Below are positions 14,857 to 20,710 of a stretch of 20,710 bases of DNA, piece by piece. Under the pieces are notes generated by a model, which saw only the letters and a program-made list of their open reading frames with translations, made no database searches and had not been told where the DNA came from. This DNA is from an uncultured Erythrobacteraceae bacterium (GTDB lineage: Bacteria > Pseudomonadota > Alphaproteobacteria > Sphingomonadales > Sphingomonadaceae), in NCBI GenBank assembly GCA_950071875.1, contig CATMNW010000012.1, positions 1 to 20,710 of the forward strand, in the 5' to 3' direction. The translations under genes and the position numbers were made by a program. Position 1 is the stretch's first letter. Each line of letters opens with the position of its first letter.

Positions 14857-16122
14857 ATGAAACGATTTGCGATAACAAGCCTCACCATTCTGATCGTCTG
14901 CGCCGCATGGGCTGGGATCGTTTATGCAGCCCTCGATCGGGGCTGGGGATTGCGCCCCATTGCCGAGCAAGGCGACACGCAAGCCTTTCTGGCCGAGGCG
15001 GAAAAGACTGCGGCCACCGAGTCAGCCGGCAATCTCGCACTTGTCCTAATCGAAGACGGAGAAAGGGTGGGTGATTTCCAGTTCTCTAAGGGCAATCCCG
15101 TGGATGGCGATGCGCTCTTTCAAGTTGCTTCGCTGGGCAAATGGCTCACCGCATGGGGAGTGATGGTCCTAGTTGAGGATGGGAGCATCGATCTGGACGC
15201 GCCGGTGTCTCGATACCTCACCCGCTGGCAGTGGCCGGCTTCCGAGTTCGACACTTCTGAAGTGACTGTCAGGCGACTGCTGAGCCACACAGCCGGATTA
15301 TCCGACGGTCTGGGTTATGACGGATTCGCAACGGCTGCGGAGCGTCAAACTCTCGAGCAATCGCTGACCCGAGCCGCCGACGCCTCGCCCGGCAAAGACG
15401 GGCGGGTCGCGGTGGGAAGTCGGCCCGGTTCAGGATGGGAGTATTCAGGCGGTGGCTACACAGTACTGCAACTGGTCATCGAGGAAATCTCAGGCCAAAG
15501 CTTTGAGGATTTCATGCGCGACCGCGTGTTTCATCCTCTCGGCATGAGACGGACCACCTTCGATCACAAACAAGCGCTGGAACTTGGCGTCGCACAGAAT
15601 TTCCGTAGCGATGGCGGTTCGGAACCCTTCCGCTGGTATACCGCCCTCGCGGCAACGTCGTTGTTCACTACCGCAAACGACCTTGCGCGCTTTCTCGAAG
15701 TGCAAGCAGACGGGCGAGCCAATCCGGTGCTTGGCGTCGATGCGATGAAGGAAATTGTCACGCCCCACGCATCTCAGATGGGCGCCGAGATCTGGGGACT
15801 GGGGGCGATGCTCTATGCGCCAAACAACGCCGGAGGCTATGTCTTCGGCCACGATGGGAGCAATGGACCTGCTATCAATACCGCCGCCAGGATCGATCCG
15901 TCGACCGGTGACGGCATCGTAGTCCTTTCGACCGGGCACACCACGCTTGCAACCGAACTCGCTGGCGAGTGGGTCTTCTGGAAGACGGGCAATGTGGACA
16001 ACCTGTCCTTCTTGACCCGGTTGCCGATCGCACTGACCATTCTGGCACTTGGTTGGTGTCTTATCTTCGCTATTTCAATTCTCTGGGCCGCTAGAACCAA
16101 GCGACCACAGTCAGACGCCTAG
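14857..16122 (+). CDS. Membrane-anchored class C beta-lactamase-like serine hydrolase
   Basis: 421 residues from ATG 14857. An N-terminal hydrophobic helix (about 5-26) exports the protein. The nucleophile is S92 with general base K95 (ASLGKW). The second motif is Y196-S-G instead of the usual Y-x-N. The third motif is H332-D-G in FGHDGSNG, replacing K-T-G. LLSHTAGLSDGLGY is the family lid segment. A second hydrophobic helix at 389-411 with a basic end anchors the C-terminus. Related proteins are penicillin-binding-protein-like peptidases or esterases (Beta-lactamase family PF00144). The missing Asn argues against true beta-lactamase activity. The role is unknown. Confidence 0.87.
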   Translation: MKRFAITSLTILIVCAAWAGIVYAALDRGWGLRPIAEQGDTQAFLAEAEKTAATESAGNLALVLIEDGERVGDFQFSKGNPVDGDALFQVASLGKWLTAWGVMVLVEDGSIDLDAPVSRYLTRWQWPASEFDTSEVTVRRLLSHTAGLSDGLGYDGFATAAERQTLEQSLTRAADASPGKDGRVAVGSRPGSGWEYSGGGYTVLQLVIEEISGQSFEDFMRDRVFHPLGMRRTTFDHKQALELGVAQNFRSDGGSEPFRWYTALAATSLFTTANDLARFLEVQADGRANPVLGVDAMKEIVTPHASQMGAEIWGLGAMLYAPNNAGGYVFGHDGSNGPAINTAARIDPSTGDGIVVLSTGHTTLATELAGEWVFWKTGNVDNLSFLTRLPIALTILALGWCLIFAISILWAARTKRPQSDA

Positions 16123-16806
16123 CTGTTAGTGCTCATTCCACGCAGTTTGGGCGTTCAGACGGGCTATGATGGCAAGACATAATGGCGGAAATGGCATATA
16201 TTATTCTAGTATCTCGCCGCGCCCGACGGCAGCGGTTACGAGGGGACCGGGATCAAGCCGTCGACATTGATTGAGGTTTATCCTGAAGGCGCTCCGAACG
16301 ATGGACATTGGCGCGGAGTAGAAGCTTTGGCCGAAATGGTCGCTTCCAACTGATTACATGGCCCAATTTCTCACGCCACGGCTATGACCGCCTTACGCCA
16401 TATGTGACCCAGAAGCGGGCAGTCCGCAAACGGCCCACTTGTCGCCGTAAATCTGATGAAATTCGCAGTCAGTCTGCAAGGCCCCTGAGGCAGACAAACC
16501 AAAGTAAGGGTGCCGTCCAGCTCCTCGGCAGCCATGAGCCAAGCTGCCAATAGCGCTGCATACCCTTCGGCAATAGTCATTGATTCTGTGTGAGAAGGAA
16601 GAGGCCGCGAGGGACCTTGGCTGGCATACTTTGGGAGGCGGGTGACGTTGTACGTTTCACCATGCCGAGTGAGGCAACAAAGTCACGTCGACTTCGGTGT
16701 CTTCGAAAATGCGGAAGTTTCTCTGCAGGAACAATTGACACCACTTCATAAATAGGGTCCTGCGTCCGCCGCCCGAATACCCGGGCTTTTTCAGGGGGTT
16801 GCAAAT
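16123..16806. other. Gene-poor 684-base gap
   Basis: No convincing intact gene is seen on either strand. A decayed coding fragment occupies 16210-16353 and is listed separately. A 69-residue minus-strand frame (16371-16580) has no ribosome site and no family look. AT content is higher than in the first 14 kb. The last 60 bases before 16807 presumably hold the lipoprotein promoter, but I could not fix a -35/-10 pair. Confidence 0.6.
16210..16353 (+). pseudogene. C-terminal fragment of a lost protein-coding gene
   Basis: A frame opened by TAG at 16207 and closed by TGA at 16351 reads 47 residues with protein-like composition (YLAAPDGSGYEGTGIKPSTL, then IEVYPEGAPNDGHWRGVEAL, AEMVASN). It has no usable start and no recognisable upstream half, so it looks like the 3' end of a truncated gene. 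I do not recognise the family. It could also be a fortuitous open stretch. Confidence 0.35.
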
Positions 16807-17286
16807 ATGATCAGATTTGTTCTTGCCGCTTTTGCGGCGCTTTCTCTCTCTGCGTGTGCAAGCAGCGTTTTGGTCGTAGAACAGCCATACGCTGGGCAGG
16901 AGAAGTTCACCGCGGCAACAGTCGAGTTCGATAACGGTGGTGTCCCCATCGACAACGACAATCGAGCTTACACGCAAGAAAAGCTCGAGCAGGAACTGTT
17001 TATGGGCGACTCGCCAATCTTCGCAAAAGGCGATGGTCTGACTGTAAAGTGGCGCTACGTCGGCTTTAACGAAGGTAGCCGCCTCGGCCGCTATCTGACC
17101 GGCGGTATTGGGGGCGGCTCAAAGGTCGTCCTTGAAGTGGATTTCATCAATCAGTCAGGCGAAATCCTTGCGACGGTTCGTGGCGAGGGCTCCGTTGGAG
17201 GAGGGCTTTTCGGTGGCTCGAACAAGACGGGAATTGATAAGGCTGCCCGCCACGTTGCGGATTACGCCGCCTCTAACCTGCGCTGA
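16807..17286 (+). CDS. DUF4410-type lipoprotein
   Basis: 159 residues from ATG 16807, with a G-rich ribosome site (AGGGGG) upstream. A signal peptide ends in the lipobox LSAC (lipidated Cys17). The mature part contains KWRYVGFNEGSRLGRYLTGG, IGGGSKVVLEVDFINQSGEI and a Gly-rich GGGLFGGSNKTGIDKAARHV, which fit the DUF4410 family of envelope lipoproteins. Glycine clusters in the middle resemble membrane-inserting or oligomerising segments of that family. The position after Cys is Ala-Ser-Ser, so outer-membrane sorting is likely. It is a single gene with its own terminator. Function not known. Confidence 0.8.
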   Translation: MIRFVLAAFAALSLSACASSVLVVEQPYAGQEKFTAATVEFDNGGVPIDNDNRAYTQEKLEQELFMGDSPIFAKGDGLTVKWRYVGFNEGSRLGRYLTGGIGGGSKVVLEVDFINQSGEILATVRGEGSVGGGLFGGSNKTGIDKAARHVADYAASNLR

Positions 17287-17308
17287 TATTGGCAGCTGAA
17301 GATAAGAA

Positions 17309-17341
17309 GGCCGCCTCGGGGTAACTCGGGGCGGCCCTTTT
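17309..17341 (+). terminator. Intrinsic terminator of the DUF4410 lipoprotein gene
   Basis: GGCCGCC (17309-17315) pairs with GGCGGCC (17330-17336), the stem being extendable with G-U pairs, and is followed by CTTTT (17337-17341). It starts 22 bases after the stop codon. This is the most classical terminator in the window. Confidence 0.8.
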
Positions 17342-17500
17342 GAGGAACAGCGGACTGCCTAAGGGGCTAAGGCCCCCAGCCTGGGGTCGCATTCCTGCCG
17401 AGCAGCCCGCCGTTCACATCCAGGAAATAGGCTACAGACGCAAAAGTGCAATGGAGCCATGGCGTCCGTTCCAAATTTACAATCGCTTCTGAACACCCTG

Positions 17501-17728
17501 CTACTGATCGAACGCCGGCCCGAGCCGCGTCTGGCGGCTCCCGCATCGTGAACAACGCAGCCGTCCCTCAAGAGCTGCCATCTGCTTCGACCAGCCGCGC
17601 TGCTGGCATTGCAGGACGATTTGTAGCGGATCCAGCACTGCGACCCTGCGACAGCTGCGGCAGTCTACACGTAGTGCATAACCATGCCGCGAATAGTCGG
17701 CGATGCTGTCGAGACGCTTGGAGCTCAT
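17501..17728 (-). CDS. Small zinc-ribbon protein, uncharacterised
   Basis: 75 residues from ATG 17728. Two CxxC knuckles, C23-R-S-C26 (LRVDCRSCRRVAVLD) and C59-S-R-C62 (GRLRCSRCGSRQTRLGPAF), are about 33 residues apart with a helical stretch between (VLQCQQRGWSKQMAALE), the layout of a small treble-clef or rubredoxin-like ribbon. I believe similar short proteins recur in sphingomonads, but I cannot name a family. A longer open frame runs on upstream to 18352, but it is antisense to the nuclease gene and has no start signal. Its ATG overlaps the stop of a 30-residue membrane ORF (ATGA), implying coupled translation downstream of an SOS box. Confidence 0.7.
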   Translation of the reverse strand: MSSKRLDSIADYSRHGYALRVDCRSCRRVAVLDPLQIVLQCQQRGWSKQMAALEGRLRCSRCGSRQTRLGPAFDQ

Positions 17729-17817
17729 GGCTTTCGGCGCACCGACCAGACGAGCGCAGAACAGGCGGTTATGATGCATGCGATCGCAGCGAGCATCGAC
17801 GGGCTTAGAACGATCAT
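17725..17817 (-). CDS. 30-residue single-helix membrane peptide
   Basis: ATG 17817 is preceded by GGAGA with good spacing. The product begins MIVLSPSMLAA and continues with one hydrophobic helix (LAAIACIITACSALVW) and a basic end SVRRKP. This is the size and topology of SOS-induced inner-membrane peptides such as TisB-like toxins or cell-division inhibitors, but no homology is claimed. Its stop overlaps the start of the zinc-ribbon gene. The LexA-type box lies 29 bases upstream. It could instead be a leader peptide for the zinc-ribbon gene. Confidence 0.55.
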   Translation of the reverse strand: MIVLSPSMLAAIACIITACSALVWSVRRKP

Positions 17818-17843
17818 AGAAATCTCCGACTCGATGGCCCCGC

Positions 17844-17882
17844 TTGTTCCACATTTGTTCCAAGTAGGAAAATGCTGATATT
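17844..17882 (+). promoter_or_regulatory. LexA (SOS) box in a divergent promoter
   Basis: GTTC (17846-17849), seven bases, GTTC (17857-17860) is an exact match to GTTC-N7-GTTC, the LexA site of Alphaproteobacteria. On the plus strand TTGTTC (17855-17860) can serve as -35 and GATATT (17877-17882) as -10 with 16 bp between, so the second half-site would cover the -35. The start point would fall about 10 bases before the nuclease gene's ATG. On the other strand the box lies 29 bases ahead of the membrane peptide's ATG; no clear -10 was found there. Confidence 0.7.
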
Positions 17883-17899
17883 CGAGGTAGGGTGCCCCG

Positions 17900-18256
17900 A
17901 TGCTTCTGCTCGCTGCCGCGCTCGCCGTTTGTGCCCCCGGACCTAGGGACCACTGTGTCCATGACGGCGACACCGTGTGGTGGGAGGGCGAGAAGATCCG
18001 CATCGCCGACATCGACACGCCGGAGTTGAATGGGGCGTGCGAATATGAGCGAGACCTTGCGCTTCGCGCGAGGAACCGGCTGGTGCAGCTTCTGAATGCC
18101 GGAGCTTTCCAGATCGCCCGTAAGGGCCAGGATCGTTATGGACGCACACTTGCCACCCTGCACCGTTCGGGACGCTCTATTGGCGATCAGCTGGTCGCAG
18201 AAGGGCTTGCACGGACCTGGTCCGGGCGACGCGAGCCATGGTGCGCCGGTGCCTGA
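17900..18256 (+). CDS. Small staphylococcal-nuclease-like (thermonuclease) protein
   Basis: 118 residues from ATG 17900. A very short hydrophobic head (MLLLAAALAVCAPG) may export it. The SNase domain follows: CVHDGDTVWW with the calcium-binding Asp, KIRIADIDTPE with R34, D39 and E42, and DRYGRTLA with R82, matching the catalytic Arg35, Asp40, Glu43 and Arg87 of staphylococcal nuclease. IGDQLVAEGLARTW closes the domain. The enzyme would cut DNA or RNA in the envelope or outside the cell. An SOS box overlaps its promoter. Length is near the minimum for the fold, and the C-terminus stops soon after the last helix. Confidence 0.9.
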   Translation: MLLLAAALAVCAPGPRDHCVHDGDTVWWEGEKIRIADIDTPELNGACEYERDLALRARNRLVQLLNAGAFQIARKGQDRYGRTLATLHRSGRSIGDQLVAEGLARTWSGRREPWCAGA

Positions 18257-18356
18257 GCGAGAGGGGCATGAGTACGGGCTGAAGATCGAGTTCGTGATCC
18301 TACTCGGACTGCACATCATCGCTGCTGGCCTAGCGCTCGCTTGGATCGTCACATGA
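18249..18356 (+). CDS. Possible 35-residue membrane peptide overlapping the nuclease gene
   Basis: GTG 18249 overlaps the last 8 bases of the nuclease gene and reads a polar head, then one hydrophobic helix (LKIEFVILLGLHIIAAGLAL) ending AWIVT. The helix is clearly protein-like, while the start is uncertain: no good ribosome site precedes the GTG, and AGAGGGG lies within the frame just before GLKIEF. It may be translated by coupling from the nuclease gene. Confidence 0.45.
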   Translation: MPEREGHEYGLKIEFVILLGLHIIAAGLALAWIVT

Positions 18357-18654
18357 TGCTTATCGGTGAGAGGGAAGATTAGGCCATAAGGGTCCGGCGC
18401 ACGCTACGTTCTCGGTTTGCTCGTTGGCCGACTGCACTAAGCACTAAAGGGCTCCCCGCCAGTCTTAGCCCATGCGAATGTCCGTTCCATCGGCGCCCGC
18501 CCCTATAGGTCGCATGCTTCGGACAGGCCTTGCCAATGCAACCCAGTTGGAAAATTCGGGTGCGACGCTTTCGACAGCACCATTACAACTGCCAAAGCGC
18601 CGCACCCCGGTTCGGCATGAAATCTTTGCGAATGTCCGCAGAGTGAGCGTCGAA
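18357..18654. other. Gap between the nuclease cassette and the island-like genes
   Basis: No supported gene. It contains a tandem 7-base repeat (GCACTAA twice, 18434-18447) and an 11-base direct repeat GCGAATGTCCG at 18474-18484 and 18628-18638. A weak GGGCT/AGCCC pairing lies near 18449-18472. No tRNA or attachment core was recognised. Confidence 0.5.
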
Positions 18655-19422
18655 CTACTTCATTTGCAACAAGTGCTCGCTCAGTGTCCGGGCACCGCGT
18701 TTGTAAGCCAGGTCCGCCCATGTTTCCCAACGATCGATGCGGTGAAGGAGCCAACTGTATAATCGGTCCCGCGCATGCGTGTCGGAACAGGTGATGCTCC
18801 ATACGACACGCCCGAGGGGAACGTTTTCTCCGTCTGGCAAGCCGATCAGCTTGATGGCGGGCGTCTCGGCGATGGTGTCGCGAACAAAGCGATGGGGAAG
18901 CCCATGCGCAAATCGCTCGTTCGCGGCGATCATTTGCTCAAAATCATCACGTATCTCGCCGCTGTCGGGACCACGATTGGGTTCGATGGTAGCCAGTCCA
19001 ATCGGGATGGGTGCAGCCCCTGCTGAGCGTGTGCTGGCTAAAGCAACCAGGATCGCTTTGCCCTCGGGTGTCAGGGCTCCACTCAACCCATCCTCGATAA
19101 GACCGTGGCCTTCGAGCCAGGAGCCATAGTGACGTGCAACATCCCACGAGCCGACGAAGAAATCCGTGACGTGCTCTTCAATAGGGACCGTACGTTGATC
19201 CATTGCGGCAAGGATCGACAGCAGGAACTCGATCTGGTTCTCGCATTGCACGGGATTGTTTGTCGCCATGCCAAGCCTTCCCCGCCAGATGTAATCGCGA
19301 AGGGATTTCCAACGCTGGCCCTGCTCATCGATGAGATGGGGTGGTTCTTCGTCGTCGACCACGAGCCAATAGCCGAAAGGCAGGTTTGCGTTGCGGCGTT
19401 CTTCGTAAAGACGTTCATCCAT
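18655..19422 (-). CDS. Uncharacterised protein with possible winged-helix segment
   Basis: 255 residues from ATG 19422, with GAGGAGG 6-7 bases upstream, 12 bases after the preceding gene. The opening MDERLYEERRNANLPFGYW, VVDDEEPPHLIDEQGQRWKS is distinctive but I cannot name its family. The middle (WLEGHGLIEDGLSGALTPEGKAIL) resembles the wing and last helix of a winged-helix domain. No signal peptide or membrane helix. It is the third of three co-directional genes of plasmid/island character. Role unknown. Confidence 0.8.
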   Translation of the reverse strand: MDERLYEERRNANLPFGYWLVVDDEEPPHLIDEQGQRWKSLRDYIWRGRLGMATNNPVQCENQIEFLLSILAAMDQRTVPIEEHVTDFFVGSWDVARHYGSWLEGHGLIEDGLSGALTPEGKAILVALASTRSAGAAPIPIGLATIEPNRGPDSGEIRDDFEQMIAANERFAHGLPHRFVRDTIAETPAIKLIGLPDGENVPLGRVVWSITCSDTHARDRLYSWLLHRIDRWETWADLAYKRGARTLSEHLLQMK

Positions 19423-19434
19423 GGTCCGTCCTCC

Positions 19435-20118
19435 TCACGACTTGCCGAGACGGGTCGGCGGAGCACCGACTGGATCGTGACCGAGCGCAGATTGCGGCGT
19501 TCGCCGTTCGATAGCTGCCAGTTGACGAGCCAGCTCGACGGCGACCTCGTACATGTAATCGATGTCGCGATAGGTCTCGCCGTGCTCGCGCGCGAGGATC
19601 GGCTTCGGGGAGTGCGGCACGTAATCGCCGGGCTTATCGGCAGAGCAGCCAAACCACCATGCATCGCCAGTATGATCGTGCTCTTCGTTCGGGACATGGG
19701 CACCGTTTTGCCGATGCGCGCTGACGTGGCAGACCCGGGTTTCTTCAGGCTCATAGACTGCGCAGGTTTCGGCGTAGTCTATCTCTCCACGGCCCTTGAG
19801 GTCGAGCGAGGAGGGGATCGCATCGCATTCGTACCCCCACAGCGGATGCGATGGCGAGACGGCTACGAAAGCTCCCCATACGCCGCTTGGCTGGCGCAGG
19901 AGAATGCAGTCGAGGCCCGATGCTGCATCCTTCCAGGCAAGCTTGTCGGGTTCTCCATTCCATGGCCCTGGACCTTTGGGATGGCGTTTTGCGACAGTGT
20001 AAAGCTGGAGAGGTCTCACCTCGGTGCCGGCGATCGCGAACTGATCAGGGAGGGCAGGAAGATTGATGGCAGCAGCCTTTGCCAGCTGCTTGCCCTTATT
20101 CGGTTTGTTACGTGACAT
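19435..20118 (-). CDS. Uncharacterised phage/plasmid-type protein
   Basis: 227 residues from ATG 20118, with AAAGGA upstream. A Lys-rich head (MSRNKPNKGKQLAKAAA) is followed by a Trp/Gly/Cys-rich globular part: GLDCILLRQPSGVWGAFVAV, HPLWGYECDAI and AWWFGCSADKPGDYVPHS, and a helical end with TYRDIDYMYEVAVELARQLA. From memory, this order (C-x-hydrophobic-R, WGxFVxV, HPxxG, WWFGxxxxxxGD, TYRdxxYv) is shared by uncharacterised proteins of phages and mobile elements, but I cannot verify that here. It is preceded by an attenuator-like leader. Function unknown. Confidence 0.8.
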   Translation of the reverse strand: MSRNKPNKGKQLAKAAAINLPALPDQFAIAGTEVRPLQLYTVAKRHPKGPGPWNGEPDKLAWKDAASGLDCILLRQPSGVWGAFVAVSPSHPLWGYECDAIPSSLDLKGRGEIDYAETCAVYEPEETRVCHVSAHRQNGAHVPNEEHDHTGDAWWFGCSADKPGDYVPHSPKPILAREHGETYRDIDYMYEVAVELARQLAAIERRTPQSALGHDPVGAPPTRLGKS

Positions 20119-20139
20119 TGGTTAGTTTCCTTTAAGCAT

Positions 20140-20173
20140 AAAAAATGCCGCTGATCCCGGATGGGAAAGCGGC
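20140..20173 (-). terminator. Terminator-like hairpin with U run upstream of the 20118 gene
   Basis: On the minus strand GCCGCT (20173-20168) pairs with AGCGGC (20152-20147) across a 15-base loop, followed after one base by six U (20145-20140). It lies 22 bases upstream of the ATG at 20118 and follows the partial gene at the right edge. It may end that gene's transcript or attenuate the next two genes. Confidence 0.6.
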
Positions 20174-20182
20174 TTGCGGATG

Positions 20183-20200
20183 ACCTGCACGATTGCAGGT
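20183..20200. repeat. 7-bp perfect hairpin with tetraloop in the leader
   Basis: ACCTGCA (20183-20189) and TGCAGGT (20194-20200) pair around CGAT. It lies 9 bases from the terminator-like stem, giving two tandem hairpins in the minus-strand leader. Confidence 0.5.
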
Positions 20201-20254
20201 TGAGTTCGGCACGAGAGAAGGGCGGCGGTACCGATCGCCGTTTCTGTCGGTTCG

Positions 20255-20276
20255 TTATGTCATCGATATTCTCCTT
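20255..20276 (-). other. Start-Thr-stop mini-ORF with strong ribosome site
   Basis: On the minus strand AAGGAG (20276-20271) is followed 7 bases later by ATG ACA TAA (20263-20255). Such a strong site on a two-codon frame is unusual. It may be a regulatory mini-ORF of the leader or the remains of a frameshifted gene; no long open frame follows in the same register. Confidence 0.4.
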
Positions 20277-20300
20277 CGGTATGGTCGTACGGCATCACCG

Positions 20301-20710
20301 TCAGTCGGGCCGGTAGACTTTGCCGCGAAGCCGCGATGCGCGCTCAGCGTCTCGGGCCCATGGGCGAAAGACTTTCGATGCAAATGCGCTTTGGGGCACG
20401 GCAGCCTGAACGGCATTGCCGATCGCAACATTGGCGCACGCGCGGTCGATTTGGACGATGCCATGCGAGCAGAAATGACGCAGCGCGATCACGCTGGTTG
20501 TCATCACATCGGCCAGTACCTGTTCGCGTACCTTTTCCCACGCGCCGGCTTCGACGAGCGTACCGATCTTCTTGCTCGGCGAGGGCTTGGCCGGAATCGA
20601 AGTTGCCGCGGCGTACTCGGGTAGGTGAGGTGACTTCGCCTGAACGGTAACCGCGCGGCAGAGGTCGACGCGCTCGCGCGCATAAGGCGACCCATCGATC
20701 AGTTGCGGAG
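20301..20710 (-). CDS. Uncharacterised protein, N-terminus beyond right edge
   Basis: An open frame enters from the right edge and runs about 135 residues to TGA at 20301. Visible segments include QLIDGSPYARERVDLCRAVT, a Pro/Lys-rich linker (IPAKPSPSKKIG), then helical GTLVEAGAWEKVREQVLADV, ALRHFCSHGIVQIDRACANV and the basic end RASRLRGKVYRPD. Codon usage matches its neighbours. The frame has no internal start with a good ribosome site, so it is almost certainly the 3' part of a longer gene. No family recognised. It lies upstream of, and co-directional with, the two island-type genes. Confidence 0.7.
   Translation of the reverse strand, partial: PQLIDGSPYARERVDLCRAVTVQAKSPHLPEYAAATSIPAKPSPSKKIGTLVEAGAWEKVREQVLADVMTTSVIALRHFCSHGIVQIDRACANVAIGNAVQAAVPQSAFASKVFRPWARDAERASRLRGKVYRPD

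Noticed and set aside
16371..16580. 69-residue minus frame in the gene-poor gap
   Set aside because: No ribosome site, no recognisable features and no operon partner.
17729..18352. Upstream extension of the zinc-ribbon frame to 283 residues
   Set aside because: Antisense to the SNase gene and crosses the SOS box; only the 75-residue end from ATG 17728 is convincing.
18474..18638. 11-base direct repeat GCGAATGTCCG as a possible attachment site pair
   Set aside because: Only 154 bp apart with no integrase or tRNA; more likely a common short intergenic word.
19105..20115. 336-residue plus-strand frame opposite the island genes
   Set aside because: Both minus-strand genes have good ribosome sites and coherent spacing; this frame spans their boundary without signals.

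Overview
The window reads as chromosome from a GC-rich alphaproteobacterium, most likely a sphingomonad (Erythrobacteraceae/Sphingomonadaceae type). This is inferred from codon usage, the protein families present (DUF983, DUF1348, DUF1772, YHS lipoyl-dehydrogenase-type cassettes) and a GTTC-N7-GTTC SOS box, the LexA site form known from Alphaproteobacteria. I saw no tRNA, rRNA, IS element, integrase or CRISPR array.

Layout. 1-906: a cation diffusion facilitator gene (cut by the left edge) divergent from a MerR-type metal sensor, with a perfect MerR operator between them. 1093-3687: FMN azoreductase divergent from a LysR regulator, followed by an AhpD/CMD-like peroxidase. 3810-5783: DUF983 membrane protein (+) convergent with a chain of three overlapping small minus-strand genes, which lies behind an outer-membrane beta-barrel gene and a strong hairpin. 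5895-9359: LysR regulator divergent from a four-gene set (GST, PPOX-class flavin protein, DUF1348 NTF2-like protein, small membrane protein). 9372-14057: AraC regulator divergent from an exported isochorismatase-like hydrolase, an exported YHS-domain protein, a lipoyl-dehydrogenase-like flavoprotein and a VOC protein. 14248-16122: DUF1772 membrane protein and a membrane-anchored class C beta-lactamase-like serine hydrolase. 16123-16806: gene-poor, with a decayed coding fragment. 16807-17286: DUF4410 lipoprotein with a clear terminator.

17501-18356 is the most distinctive block. A LexA-type SOS box sits in a short divergent promoter between a small exported staphylococcal-nuclease-like protein (+) and a two-gene minus-strand unit made of a 30-residue membrane peptide and a 75-residue zinc-ribbon protein, translationally coupled. 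A further tiny membrane ORF overlaps the end of the nuclease gene.

18655-20710 is a minus-strand run of three uncharacterised proteins of plasmid/phage/island character. Between the first and second in transcription order is a leader with a strong ribosome site on a start-Thr-stop mini-ORF, two hairpins and a terminator-like U run.

Taken together, the first 14 kb look like a series of small stress-response modules, each a metal, quinone/azo, electrophile or redox enzyme set next to its own one-component regulator. The last 3 kb are accessory in character.
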